Shown here piece by piece: positions 1 to 8,449 of a stretch of 64,000 bases of DNA. The stretch's first letter is position 1, and each line of letters starts with the position of its first letter. The stretch spans positions 1 to 64,000 of the forward strand of contig BPHE01000005.1 in the NCBI GenBank assembly GCA_026003395.1. Reading direction: 5' to 3'. This DNA is from Vicingaceae bacterium. GTDB lineage: Bacteria > Bacteroidota > Bacteroidia > Flavobacteriales_E > Vicingaceae. The position numbers and the translations under genes are program-made. The notes below the pieces were generated by a model, which saw only the letters and a program-made list of their open reading frames with translations, did not search any database and was not told the origin of the DNA.

Positions 1-1
1 A

Positions 2-623
2 ATTGTTGATTTGACCGAAGGTGAATTAGGCACAAGAGGAAATGCTCCTTTAAGATTGGAAGAATCAAAAAAATCAGCAGAATTTACAGGAGCCCTGTTC
101 CGTGTCAATTTTGGCTGGCCCGATGGTTTTTTCGAGCATTCCAATGAAAATATCATAGAACTGGTTAAAATCATCCGTTTGACCAAGCCATCATATATCC
201 TTTGCAATGCACCCAATGACCGTCATCCTGATCACGGACGTGCAAGCAAAATCGTACATGATGCCTCTTTCTATTCCGGATTGATTAAAATAAAAACTGT
301 TTTTGAGGGATAATGAATTGCCGGCTCACCGCCCAAAAGCAGTTTTATCATACATACAAGATTATTATATGCACCCTGATTTGGTGATCGACATCAGTGA
401 TTGTATGGATGAGAAAATGCAAGCCATTCAATGTTTTGCTTCTCAATTTTACAATCCCCATAAACCTTCTGACGAACCCGAAACTCCCATTTCAAGTCCG
501 GATTTTCTTGAGATGATCAAAGCAAGAGCACGTCAATATGGACGTCCGGCCGGATATTCTTTTGCCGAAGGGTTTGTGATTCCTCGTTATTTTGGAATAA
601 AATCCCTTTTTGACCTGGATTGA
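2..623 (+). pseudogene. bshB1: BshB1-type deacetylase of bacillithiol synthesis, 5'-partial and frameshifted
   Basis: The protein resembles N-acetyl-alpha-D-glucosaminyl-L-malate deacetylase BshB1, a zinc-dependent LmbE-family enzyme that makes GlcN-malate for bacillithiol. Visible family marks are ELGTRG near the left edge, the CNAPNDRHPDHG zinc-ligand region, and the tail SSPDFLEMIKARARQYGR followed by AEGF. The N-terminus with the first zinc motif lies outside the window. The frame breaks at the T5 run at 300-304: reading it with one T fewer joins the halves as KTVLRDNELPAHRPK, which fits the family. The broken frame could be a sequence error, in which case the gene is intact. It converges on the gene at 652-1490 with a gap of 28 bases. 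Confidence 0.85.
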
Positions 624-651
624 GTATAGTTTATTTAAACTTTACTTTAAA

Positions 652-1490
652 TCAACGATTGATCAACAACATCCTCGATGACAATATTTCTTGCCGGTCG
701 TTGATGGTGACGATATATACACCGGTTTTAACAAAATCCGGTATATCCACTTTAAACCTGTTATTACCGGACAAAGCATGTTTGGATGCCAATTCATAAA
801 TTTGTTTAGAATGAATATCGGTTAACTTGATATTCACCACATTAACATTTAACGGATTGTTCCATTCAATATAAAAGTGATCATTGGCAGGATTGGGAAA
901 AAGATGAACATTTTGATTTTCTATAGTTGTAATTCCTGTTGATGCAGCAGTTATTGTCAACGAAGAGGTGGCAGGCCTGTCTCCGGTTGTAGCTCCCATT
1001 GCCATTGACGGCATTACCGGCAGCATAGATGGTTACTGATTGTCCGTTTGTTGGTGCTATCCAATCAAATGAAAATGTATAAAAACCTGTACCAGATTGA
1101 GGGGATTGATGTACTGCATTTTTTCTTCCATTGGTAGCGTTCATAAATTTCACCCCATTACCGGGATTCAGCATAACACCGGCATCGGTGTTAGCTTGTG
1201 TAAACAAAACTTCTGCACCAAAACCAAACAAATTATATGCTGTATTTTCCACGGTGATATTTATGGTGTAAGTATCACCGGGCATATATTGATTGGAATT
1301 GAAAGCCGGTATGGACGTAATGATTACATGTGTGGTATCACTTCCTCCTGAATGACAAGAATTACAATACGTTTCACCCGGACTGCCGGTGTAACCCGGT
1401 TTGCCTCCGGAATTTTGAACGACAAATGCCGATCCTGTTATCAATGCTGTCAATAGTCCGAAAAATGGAATAAAAAGTAGATTTTTTCAT
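652..1490 (-). pseudogene. secreted choice-of-anchor V-like protein with T9SS type A sorting tail, two frameshifts
   Basis: This exported protein has a signal peptide, a CxxCH motif (CNSCHSGG) soon after the mature start, a beta-rich domain ending in YAAGNAVNGNG, and a C-terminal T9SS sorting domain with LFPNPANDHFYIEW and a KTGVYIVTI core. This layout is that of choice-of-anchor V / reelin-like cargo in Bacteroidota. Two breaks are seen. In the A6 run after the ATG (1482-1487), dropping one base gives the leader MKNLLFIPFFGLLTALI. At 987-988, dropping one base joins GNGSY to TGDRPATSS. Repaired, the product is about 275 residues. The CxxCH could bind haem c, but that is not proven. Its upstream region is a diverged copy of the one before the gene at 1901-2278. 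Confidence 0.75.
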
Positions 1491-1504
1491 AACATATTTG
1501 TTTT

Positions 1505-1715
1505 TACAAATATACATTAAATTTTCAAACTTCACTCAGGCAAACAAAGTCCGCAGCTGCCCGTGCTTCATAAAACATTATCTTTGCTGCAAAAAATTTA
1601 TTAAAAATTAATCTTATAAAAAGAAAAAATCAATTAAAGTATACATACCGGATGTGCAAAAATTTGCATAAAATTTTTCAACCTAAATACATTCGGAAAG
1701 GAAAAATTATACAAT
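1505..1715 (-). repeat. intergenic repeat, copy 1, upstream of the T9SS cargo gene
   Basis: A non-coding block of about 210 bases matches 2297-2510 with scattered substitutions and small indels. Shared blocks include the stretches around CCGCAGC, GCCCGTGC, ATTATCTTTGCTGCAAAAAA and AAATACATTC. Each copy lies directly upstream of a minus-strand gene. Read on the minus strand, each starts with a TAnnTTTG element (TATATTTG here, TACATTTG in copy 2) 15-30 bases before the start codon, which matches the Bacteroidota -7 promoter consensus. On the plus strand both copies also contain TATCTTTG. The rest of the gap (1716-1900) shows nothing I recognise. Confidence 0.6.
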
Positions 1716-1900
1716 GATACAATCGCACGCTAAGTTGATAAACCAAACAGAAGCGTCGGGGCAGTAAAATTGGAAATGACTTTTAACATAAAGCAGATAG
1801 GATTTTAAGGGAAATGTACATTAAATCCGCCTATGGCTGAAATACACACAAGTCGAAGAAAAAATTTTTTTAAAATGAAACTATATATATGAGCAAAATC

Positions 1901-2278
1901 TTATTTGAAATATAACATTGCTATCAAAAAAGACAAAAAAGCAATCCCCACCGATATAACCATCATCATCCTGTCAAACTTTTTATCCATTTCTCTAAAT
2001 CTCTCATCTACCTCTTTAAATCTTTCGTTTACCTCTTTAAATCTCTCGTTTACCTCTTTAAATCTTTCATTAACTTCCTTAAATCTTTGGTCAATTAAAA
2101 TTTTTATAGACGATATTTCAGTATCCAAATGCGCAATGTGATTGAACTGTGCCCTCAATAATAACGGCATTGCCTTATCATCCGACAACTTCCCTTCTTT
2201 TTCAATCTCCGCCTCTGCTTCTTTCACTTTTCTATCCAAAAATTTCAATAGGATTTCCGTCGTTTCTTTTTCTAACAT
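1901..2278 (-). CDS. small coiled-coil protein with C-terminal membrane anchor
   Basis: The 125-residue product is not recognised as a named family. The N-terminal half (to about residue 65) is charged and helical. Residues about 63-100 are five perfect or near-perfect heptads of the form RFKEVNE, predicted as a coiled coil. Residues about 105-124 (VISVGIAFLSFLIAMLY) form one transmembrane helix at the C-terminus. The shape suits a tail-anchored, self-associating inner membrane protein. A GGAG-like ribosome site (AAAGGAG) directly precedes the ATG at 2278. No gene partner is evident: the neighbours are T9SS cargo and glycosyltransferases. The function is unknown. Confidence 0.7.
   Translation of the reverse strand: MLEKETTEILLKFLDRKVKEAEAEIEKEGKLSDDKAMPLLLRAQFNHIAHLDTEISSIKILIDQRFKEVNERFKEVNERFKEVNERFKEVDERFREMDKKFDRMMMVISVGIAFLSFLIAMLYFK
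1994..2098 (-). repeat. five tandem 21-bp units coding for heptads
   Basis: Five consecutive 21-base units (1994-2014, 2015-2035, 2036-2056, 2057-2077, 2078-2098) lie inside the coiled-coil gene. The three central units differ at only a few bases; the outer ones are more diverged. Each encodes one heptad (RFKEVNE or a variant), so gain or loss of units would keep the frame and change coiled-coil length. Confidence 0.9.
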
Positions 2279-2296
2279 CTCCTTTATTTTTTATAC

Positions 2297-2510
2297 AAAT
2301 GTACATTAAATTTTTCAAATTACACGTAGGCAAATAAAAATCCCGTCCGCAGCAGCCCGTGCATCATAGCACATTATCTTTGCTGCAAAAAAACAATTAA
2401 AAATTTAATCTTATGAAAAAGAAATAAATTAAAATATGTAGTACGGATACTTTAAGATTTGCTTAAGATTCTTCACCCCAAATACATTCTGAAAGAAAAA
2501 ATTTTACAGG
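2297..2510 (-). repeat. intergenic repeat, copy 2, upstream of the coiled-coil gene
   Basis: This is the partner of the block at 1505-1715. It fills most of the 376-base gap between the coiled-coil gene and the glycosyltransferase at 2655. On the plus strand, the conserved TATCTTTG is followed here by a short frame ATGAAAAAGAAATAA, which stops after four codons. Copy 1 has lost that ATG. The remaining gap sequence (2511-2654) shows nothing further. Confidence 0.6.
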
Positions 2511-2654
2511 GGAATAGGTATATACATTTCTCACGAACTCAAAAATGCGTGTATTATCTTTTAATAAATGAATCCATCCCGGAAGACGAACTTTATTCAA
2601 GGTCATAATTTCAATTCTTGAGATATGTAAATTTTAATTTCTTTTGCAATACAT

Positions 2655-3845
2655 ATGAAAACAAAAAATATTCTTATTCTCACCTATTGGGATTTTCACG
2701 ATGCATTAATTCAAACCTATACCCTGCCCTATGTAAAAATTATCGCTAATCAAATCGATCACCAAAGCAAGATTTATTTGGTCACTCTCAATAAAAACGC
2801 TGCTGCTATTAACTTCAGCCATCCAAAAATAAAATTGCTATCATTTAAATATATCCCTTTTGGGATGAAAGCCATTTTCTATTATGCCTTCATGATATTG
2901 TATTTTTTTCTCTTTATCTTCAACAAAAAAATAAATTACATTCACGCATGGTGCACTCCGGCAGGTGTTTTCGGTTATATTTTGTCTATCTTAACCGGCC
3001 GCAAACTCATCATAGACAGTTATGAACCACATGCAGAATCGATGGTTGAAGCCGGTCAATGGTCAAAAAAATCATTGGCCTACAAAATATTGTTTTTTTT
3101 CGAGCGAAAAATGACACACAGAGCCAAATATCTAATTGCGACAACCGAAAAAATGATAACTAATTATGCAGCATCCCGTTTTTCTTTTAATCCGGACAAA
3201 AAAAATTGGTTTGTCAAACCTGCTTGCGTCGATATGGAATTATTTAGACCCGATGAAAAAAAAAGGAATTTTTTGAGAAAAAAATTAAATATTGAAAATA
3301 AAATCACCGGAATCTATGCCGGGAAATTTGGTGGCATTTATTTAGAAAATGAATTTTTTGAGTGGCTAAAAATTGCGCAGGATTATTGGAAAGATAATTT
3401 TCATTTTCTATTGTTAACCTCGCATCCAATAGAATTTATCCGTAAAAAATGCAAAGAGTATCATATTGATATGAATTGTTTGACCGTCACATTTGTTCCT
3501 CACAAAGAAGTTCCTTTGTATCTGAATGCTGCCGATTTTGCATTGACTCCCGTTAAACCTGTCTATACCAAAAGATTTTGTTCGCCAATTAAAGACGGTG
3601 AATATTGGGCCATGGGACTACCTGTAATCATCCCGTCCAATATATCGGACGATTCCTGTATCATTGAAAAACATCAAGCCGGATATGTGTTAAAGAATTT
3701 TACTACACAAGAATATTTAAAATCTGTCGAAACTATCGATAAACTTGTCAAGCAAAATTTACGAGATAAAATTACGGAGATTGCAAAAAAATACAGGAAT
3801 TTTGACCATATTCAACATATCTATCGAAGTATTTATGGAGATTAA
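2655..3845 (+). CDS. glycosyltransferase, GT4-like
   Basis: The 396-residue protein has the GT-B layout. An N-terminal Rossmann-like half starts MKTKNILILTYWDF and carries a hydrophobic stretch near residues 75-95. A C-terminal half has GIYAGKFGG near residue 215 and the EYWAMGLPVIIPSNIS segment near residue 320, the usual family 1/4 nucleotide-sugar binding region. It probably adds a sugar to a surface polysaccharide or lipid-linked glycan at the inner membrane face. The acceptor and donor cannot be read from the sequence. It is followed 84 bases later by a second glycosyltransferase on the same strand, so the two may act in one pathway. Confidence 0.75.
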   Translation: MKTKNILILTYWDFHDALIQTYTLPYVKIIANQIDHQSKIYLVTLNKNAAAINFSHPKIKLLSFKYIPFGMKAIFYYAFMILYFFLFIFNKKINYIHAWCTPAGVFGYILSILTGRKLIIDSYEPHAESMVEAGQWSKKSLAYKILFFFERKMTHRAKYLIATTEKMITNYAASRFSFNPDKKNWFVKPACVDMELFRPDEKKRNFLRKKLNIENKITGIYAGKFGGIYLENEFFEWLKIAQDYWKDNFHFLLLTSHPIEFIRKKCKEYHIDMNCLTVTFVPHKEVPLYLNAADFALTPVKPVYTKRFCSPIKDGEYWAMGLPVIIPSNISDDSCIIEKHQAGYVLKNFTTQEYLKSVETIDKLVKQNLRDKITEIAKKYRNFDHIQHIYRSIYGD

Positions 3846-3929
3846 TGTGTTTCATTGAAAAAGGTTTTTCATGATTTTTTTTAAACTTGAAATGATAGAC
3901 GGATTGAATGTTGAATTAAAATATAGAGC

Positions 3930-5019
3930 GTGAAGAAACAAAAAAAAATACTTATCATCTGTCCATACCCACAAAACACTGCTCCCAGCCAGCGGTTGAA
4001 ATACGAGCAATATTTCGAACATTTTAAGAAAAACGGATATGAAATAACAATTGCTCCATTCATGCATCAAAATCTTTGGCAGATTGTATATAAAAAGGGG
4101 AATTTTTTTAAAAAACTCTTATATACTCTAAGGGGCTACTGGCAACGTTTTCTATTGCTTTTCACAGTTGGCAGATATGATATTGTGTATGTGCATTTAT
4201 GGGCTACACCATTTGGCCTGCCTTTATATGAAGCAATTTTGTGCCTGTTATCCAAAAAAATAGTTTACGACATCGACGATATGATTTTTCTTGGAAGAAG
4301 CAGCAAGTATCAACAATGGACACAATTTTTCAAAGGTAAACTTAAGATTGTTTATCTAATCAAACACTCCGGGAAAGGTGATTGTATCCACGACCGCACT
4401 TCAAAATTTTGCACAATATTACAACAACCGTGTTTACCTGATTCCCTGCACCATCAATAGCCATAATTATCCCTATGTATATAAACCATACGACGGAGGT
4501 ACATTCATTATAGGTTGGATGGGCAGCCACAGCACTTCTCATTACCTTAAACTAATCGAAAAGCAATTATATGGATTGACCCTTAAGAATATACCTTTTG
4601 AAGTTTGGATTGTTGGAGACACTGAATTTAAGTTCGATGTCGATATCCCGTATAAAACATTTCCATGGAGCGAACATACAGAATTGGAATTCTTATCCCG
4701 TATGCACGTCGGTATTTATCCATTACCCAACGATCCGTGGATCATGGGGAAAAGTGGCGGAAAATTACGTCAATACATGTCTTGCGGTATACCTCCTATT
4801 GCAACAGACACTCCTGTCAATCGCGAGATTATTGAAAATGGCGTAAACGGCATATTGATTCCATTTGACAATCCTGATAGTTGGACAGATGTGATTGAGG
4901 ATCTCTTTAACAATCCCGGTAAATTAATGCAACTCTCTCAAAACGCTCGTAAAACCATAGAATCCAAATTTTCAACGGATGTTTATGCTCCTGTTTATTT
5001 ATCTGTGTTGAATGATTGA
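3930..5019 (+). pseudogene. glycosyltransferase family 1/4-like, one frameshift
   Basis: A GTG start at 3930 opens with KKILIICPYPQNTAPSQRLKYEQYF, typical of Bacteroidota glycosyltransferases that begin with PxPxxxAPSQR. The C-terminal half has IIGWMGSHSTSHYL, then MGKSGGKLRQYMSCGIPPIA and NREIIENGVNGILI, the nucleotide-sugar binding part. The halves are in different frames. Removing one G at 4371-4378 joins LIKHSGK to VIVSTTALQNF, giving about 363 residues. The last 25 bases overlap the tail of the convergent membrane protein gene. It probably works with the preceding glycosyltransferase. Whether the break is real or a base-calling error is open. Confidence 0.75.
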
Positions 5020-6428
5020 GTGGATGAATATTGAGAATTTTCTGCCGGCAAATGTTTAAGGACGTTTTTTTTCATTAATAAAACTGAAAGTTGTTTTCTT
5101 TTTCGGTAACGGTCCAACGCTTTTTGATAAACTACAATCATCAAAGTTGCATAAAAAGGCATCATGGGAATCTTGTAACGATTCAACGCTCCGAAATTAT
5201 AACTCGTAAGTCCGACCATTGCCGCAAAAAGTATGGTAAAGATAAAGAAAAACTTTAGATTCTCATCGTGGAAGATAATTTTCAATGTTCTGAAAAATCC
5301 CACTTGCAATAACACAAAAATGGTCATTAAAGTGAACACCACTGCCTCGAAACTCCCCATCAACATGGTTAAACTTCTTACTTCCCATGGATAAGGACGA
5401 AAAAGTGAAACATTGATGGCTGCCGGAATTTTTTTTAAAATGCCGGAAATACTTGGATCAAACTCTCCCAAATCATACCCCGCTTGATTTTGTGTTTCAG
5501 CCAAATATCTATGCCATGTGTAAAAACCCTCCAATGTTTTTTGCAGAGTATCTAATGAATATTTCCCTCCATGTTGCATAACTTGATAAACAATCAATCC
5601 CGATACAGATGCCACAACAATATAATAAACAGGACCAATCAAAAGTTTCATCATTCTGCCCGTTATTTTTTTTCTTCTCAAATTAAATATCCATAAAAAC
5701 ACCAAAGGGGCAAAAACATACAGCACATAAGGTTTTGTAACAAATATCAAATAAAAACACAAAATCAACAACCACATCCGGTAATATTGGTTTTGTTTCA
5801 CCAGCATTTCATATAACCCATGCACAATCAATCCTATACAAGCAATCACAAGCGTATCTTTCAAAATAGCCGAACCCCAAAACATTACACTCGGCACCAA
5901 CAAAATGCCATAAACCAACGATTTTGCGTAATCCGGATAAATTTCACTGAAAGTAAGGTACATTTTCCACAAACCCCAAAAAGACAATAAACACATGACA
6001 AATGTTGTCGATATATAACTGTTGAGCCCCAACATGTTAAAGAAAACCATGATCTTAGCCATGGCAAAACCATCGATGGATGAAATAAACCATCCGTACT
6101 TAATGCCCAAGGGATGAGAATAAAATTCGAAATTTTCACGGCTCGAAAGTAAAAACTTCCAAAAATTGACCGGATCCTCGAAAAACATGATCACGGCATC
6201 TTTCGAAACCATAAAATAAACAAAAGTGTCGCCTCCATAATAATAATAACGGAAAAACAACACAAAACCAAAGGCAACAAGCATTTTTATCAAAAAAACA
6301 GGAAAAAAATAAACATACCTGTTGTCTTGTTTTTTCTTTTTCTTTGCATAAAAATACATAATAAACAACAGGACCATTCCGTAAATTAAACCAATGATAA
6401 AATCAACCCATGTAATTTTTTCGTACAT
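4995..6428 (-). CDS. polytopic inner membrane protein, function unknown
   Basis: The product is about 477 residues with some 10-12 hydrophobic segments and short loops. A conserved-looking C-terminal NRYKIPMMPFYATLMIVVYQ segment is followed by a basic tail. The overall shape recalls Bacteroidota membrane proteins found near glycan-assembly genes, such as O-antigen polymerase-like proteins or membrane glycosyltransferases, but I see no signature that fixes this. The ATG at 6428 (MYEKITWVDF) is chosen because the longer frame to 6512 would run into rdgB, which starts at 6448 on the other strand. The two starts are then only 19 bases apart, so their promoters must overlap or lie inside the neighbouring gene. 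Confidence 0.7.
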   Translation of the reverse strand: MYEKITWVDFIIGLIYGMVLLFIMYFYAKKKKKQDNRYVYFFPVFLIKMLVAFGFVLFFRYYYYGGDTFVYFMVSKDAVIMFFEDPVNFWKFLLSSRENFEFYSHPLGIKYGWFISSIDGFAMAKIMVFFNMLGLNSYISTTFVMCLLSFWGLWKMYLTFSEIYPDYAKSLVYGILLVPSVMFWGSAILKDTLVIACIGLIVHGLYEMLVKQNQYYRMWLLILCFYLIFVTKPYVLYVFAPLVFLWIFNLRRKKITGRMMKLLIGPVYYIVVASVSGLIVYQVMQHGGKYSLDTLQKTLEGFYTWHRYLAETQNQAGYDLGEFDPSISGILKKIPAAINVSLFRPYPWEVRSLTMLMGSFEAVVFTLMTIFVLLQVGFFRTLKIIFHDENLKFFFIFTILFAAMVGLTSYNFGALNRYKIPMMPFYATLMIVVYQKALDRYRKRKQLSVLLMKKNVLKHLPAENSQYSSTQSFNTDK

Positions 6429-6447
6429 TTTTAAAAAGTCAATAAAG

Positions 6448-7053
6448 ATGAAAACTATCGTAATAGCAACCAAAAATAAAAACAAAGTTAAAGAATTCAA
6501 GGAAATTGCCAATCAAGATCTAAACATCCGGTTTGTGGCAGCATCAGAGTTGGGAATTAATTTTGAAGCAGAAGAAACAGGTAAATCTTTCCGGGAAAAT
6601 GCATTCATAAAAGCAAAAACCCTTCGTAATATCACCGAACAACCCGTCATTGGTGAAGATTCCGGACTATGTGTGGATGAACTTGACGGCCGGCCCGGCA
6701 TTTACTCTGCACGCTTTGCAGGTAAAGATGCCGGTGATGAAGAAAATATAAAAAAATTGCTTGATTCTTTGAAAAATTCCACAAACCGTCATGCCTATTT
6801 TATTTGCACTATTTGCTTATTGATTGATAATCAAGAATTTTATTTTGAAGGAATTCTCCGGGGCGAAATTGCGCTTAAACCGAGAGGAAAAAACGGATTT
6901 GGTTATGATCCTGTTTTTATCCCTGAAGGATTTCAACAAACCTTGGCAGAACTTGGTCCCGATATAAAAAACAAGATCAGCCACAGAAAAAAAGCAATTA
7001 TTCAATTGACAGAATTTTTGAAAAGTCATCCTTCTCTATTAAAGAATGTTTAA
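6448..7053 (+). CDS. rdgB: RdgB/HAM1 XTP/dITP pyrophosphatase
   Basis: This cytosolic house-cleaning enzyme hydrolyses dITP, XTP and ITP to monophosphates and keeps deaminated purines out of DNA. The 202-residue product shows all the family blocks: TKNKNKVKEF at the N-terminus, GEDSGLCVDEL at about 69-79 with the catalytic Asp, PGIYSARFAG, GFGYDPVF near 150, and SHRKKA near the C-terminus. The ATG at 6448 is preferred over an in-frame start at 6394, because the family begins with this MKxIVIATKN block. It overlaps the next gene by 8 bases. Confidence 0.95.
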   Translation: MKTIVIATKNKNKVKEFKEIANQDLNIRFVAASELGINFEAEETGKSFRENAFIKAKTLRNITEQPVIGEDSGLCVDELDGRPGIYSARFAGKDAGDEENIKKLLDSLKNSTNRHAYFICTICLLIDNQEFYFEGILRGEIALKPRGKNGFGYDPVFIPEGFQQTLAELGPDIKNKISHRKKAIIQLTEFLKSHPSLLKNV

Positions 7054-8449
7054 TATGCTTATCCAGGCCGAAAATGAATACCTAAATTTTATGAGTAAAC
7101 AATTACCGGAAATAATATTTAATGATTTCCGGGAAACCGTATTTCAACCGGATGCGGTAGTTTCTTTTAAATTAATTCCGGATAAATGGCAAGAAAAATC
7201 CCTACATGTCAATCTTGAAAAAATACCTTGGTCAACCCATGGTTATTACCTGCCCGTGAATATGAATTTCATCACTGACCCGTTGTGGCATGGTGGTTAT
7301 TATTATGTACAAGAACCATCGTCAATGATAATAGACAGTATCATATCCCGGTTGTCCAAAGATATCACATCTCCATTGATACTTGATTTTTGCGCTGCGC
7401 CCGGCGGCAAAACGGCAGGATTACTTATAAACTCTCCTTCAACTGCCACCATTGTGGCAAATGAATGGAATGCCAAAAGGAGATTGGCGCTCTTGGAAAA
7501 TTTAAATCGTTTAGGACTCGATAATTTTATCGTCACAGGCACTCATCATGAGTCCATTCAAAAGTGCGGTCCATTGTTCGACATTATCGTTTGTGACGCA
7601 CCATGCAGTGGAGAGGGCTTGTTCAGAAAAATTCCCCACTCTGTCTATGAATGGAGTATACAAAAAGTAAATCATTCAGCCGGTTTACAATTGTCTATGT
7701 TACAAGGATTATGGGAAACACTCAAACCGGGAGGATATCTTATTTATTCCACCTGCACATTCAACACCATCGAAAATGAAAACGTAATCTTGCAATTAAT
7801 CAATACAACAGGTGCCAAAAATATTTTTTTTGACGAATTATGCATTGATGGTATCTGTAACTTACAAATTCAAGGAGTCGATGCTTACAGATTTTTTCCA
7901 CATTTGTCAAAAGGCGAAGGATTTTTCTGTTGTATTTTGAAAAAATCTTTCGAACAAACAACATTACCCAATATCAATATAACTCAATCAGAAAACCCAT
8001 TGTCCCAACCGTATTTATTGTCATATTTCAAACAAGAACAATCTTTGATCTGTGAAAAAAATATTTGGTGGGCAGGTGGTAATCTTAAAGTTAAATCATA
8101 TCTGGAAAAAAATAATATACAGGTCATTCAAAACGGCATTCCAGTATTTTTGGAAAAAAAACATAAAGTGCATCCCTTGCAAGATTTAATCACTCATGGC
8201 AATTTTAACCCCAAGTCACTCCCTTCTGTCGATTTAGAATTGAATGATGCATACAAATATCTTTCTCATGCCTTAAATTGGCAACATATCATCAATCGCC
8301 ATCCCTATTTTTATTTTACTTACAAAAACTTTCCTTTTGGTCTTGCACAAGGTAAAACGCACACCATGGTCAACAAATACCCCTTAAATAGAAAAATACA
8401 AAAAAGATTCTCCACCGGCGAGATAAACACTCTTTTAAATTTCATTTAA
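7046..8449 (+). CDS. RsmF-type rRNA m5C methyltransferase
   Basis: The protein belongs to the NOL1/NOP2/Sun family of S-adenosylmethionine-dependent RNA cytosine-5 methyltransferases. It has the SAM-binding DFCAAPGGKT at 114-123, the motif IV cysteine in DAPCSGEG (Cys187) and the motif VI cysteine in YSTCTF (Cys237). The C-terminal 200 residues form the RsmF-like RNA-binding region. At 467 residues it fits RsmF/YebU, which methylates 16S rRNA, though the target position is inferred. Starts at 7046, 7055 and 7091 are all possible; the first overlaps rdgB. It ends in a 4-base overlap with the convergent peptidase gene. Confidence 0.88.
   Translation: MFNMLIQAENEYLNFMSKQLPEIIFNDFRETVFQPDAVVSFKLIPDKWQEKSLHVNLEKIPWSTHGYYLPVNMNFITDPLWHGGYYYVQEPSSMIIDSIISRLSKDITSPLILDFCAAPGGKTAGLLINSPSTATIVANEWNAKRRLALLENLNRLGLDNFIVTGTHHESIQKCGPLFDIIVCDAPCSGEGLFRKIPHSVYEWSIQKVNHSAGLQLSMLQGLWETLKPGGYLIYSTCTFNTIENENVILQLINTTGAKNIFFDELCIDGICNLQIQGVDAYRFFPHLSKGEGFFCCILKKSFEQTTLPNINITQSENPLSQPYLLSYFKQEQSLICEKNIWWAGGNLKVKSYLEKNNIQVIQNGIPVFLEKKHKVHPLQDLITHGNFNPKSLPSVDLELNDAYKYLSHALNWQHIINRHPYFYFTYKNFPFGLAQGKTHTMVNKYPLNRKIQKRFSTGEINTLLNFI

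Noticed and set aside
6429-6512. Longer N-terminus for the membrane protein at 4995-6428
   Set aside because: The extra 28 codons overlap the start of rdgB on the opposite strand, whose coding there is well supported; the inner ATG at 6428 leaves both genes whole.
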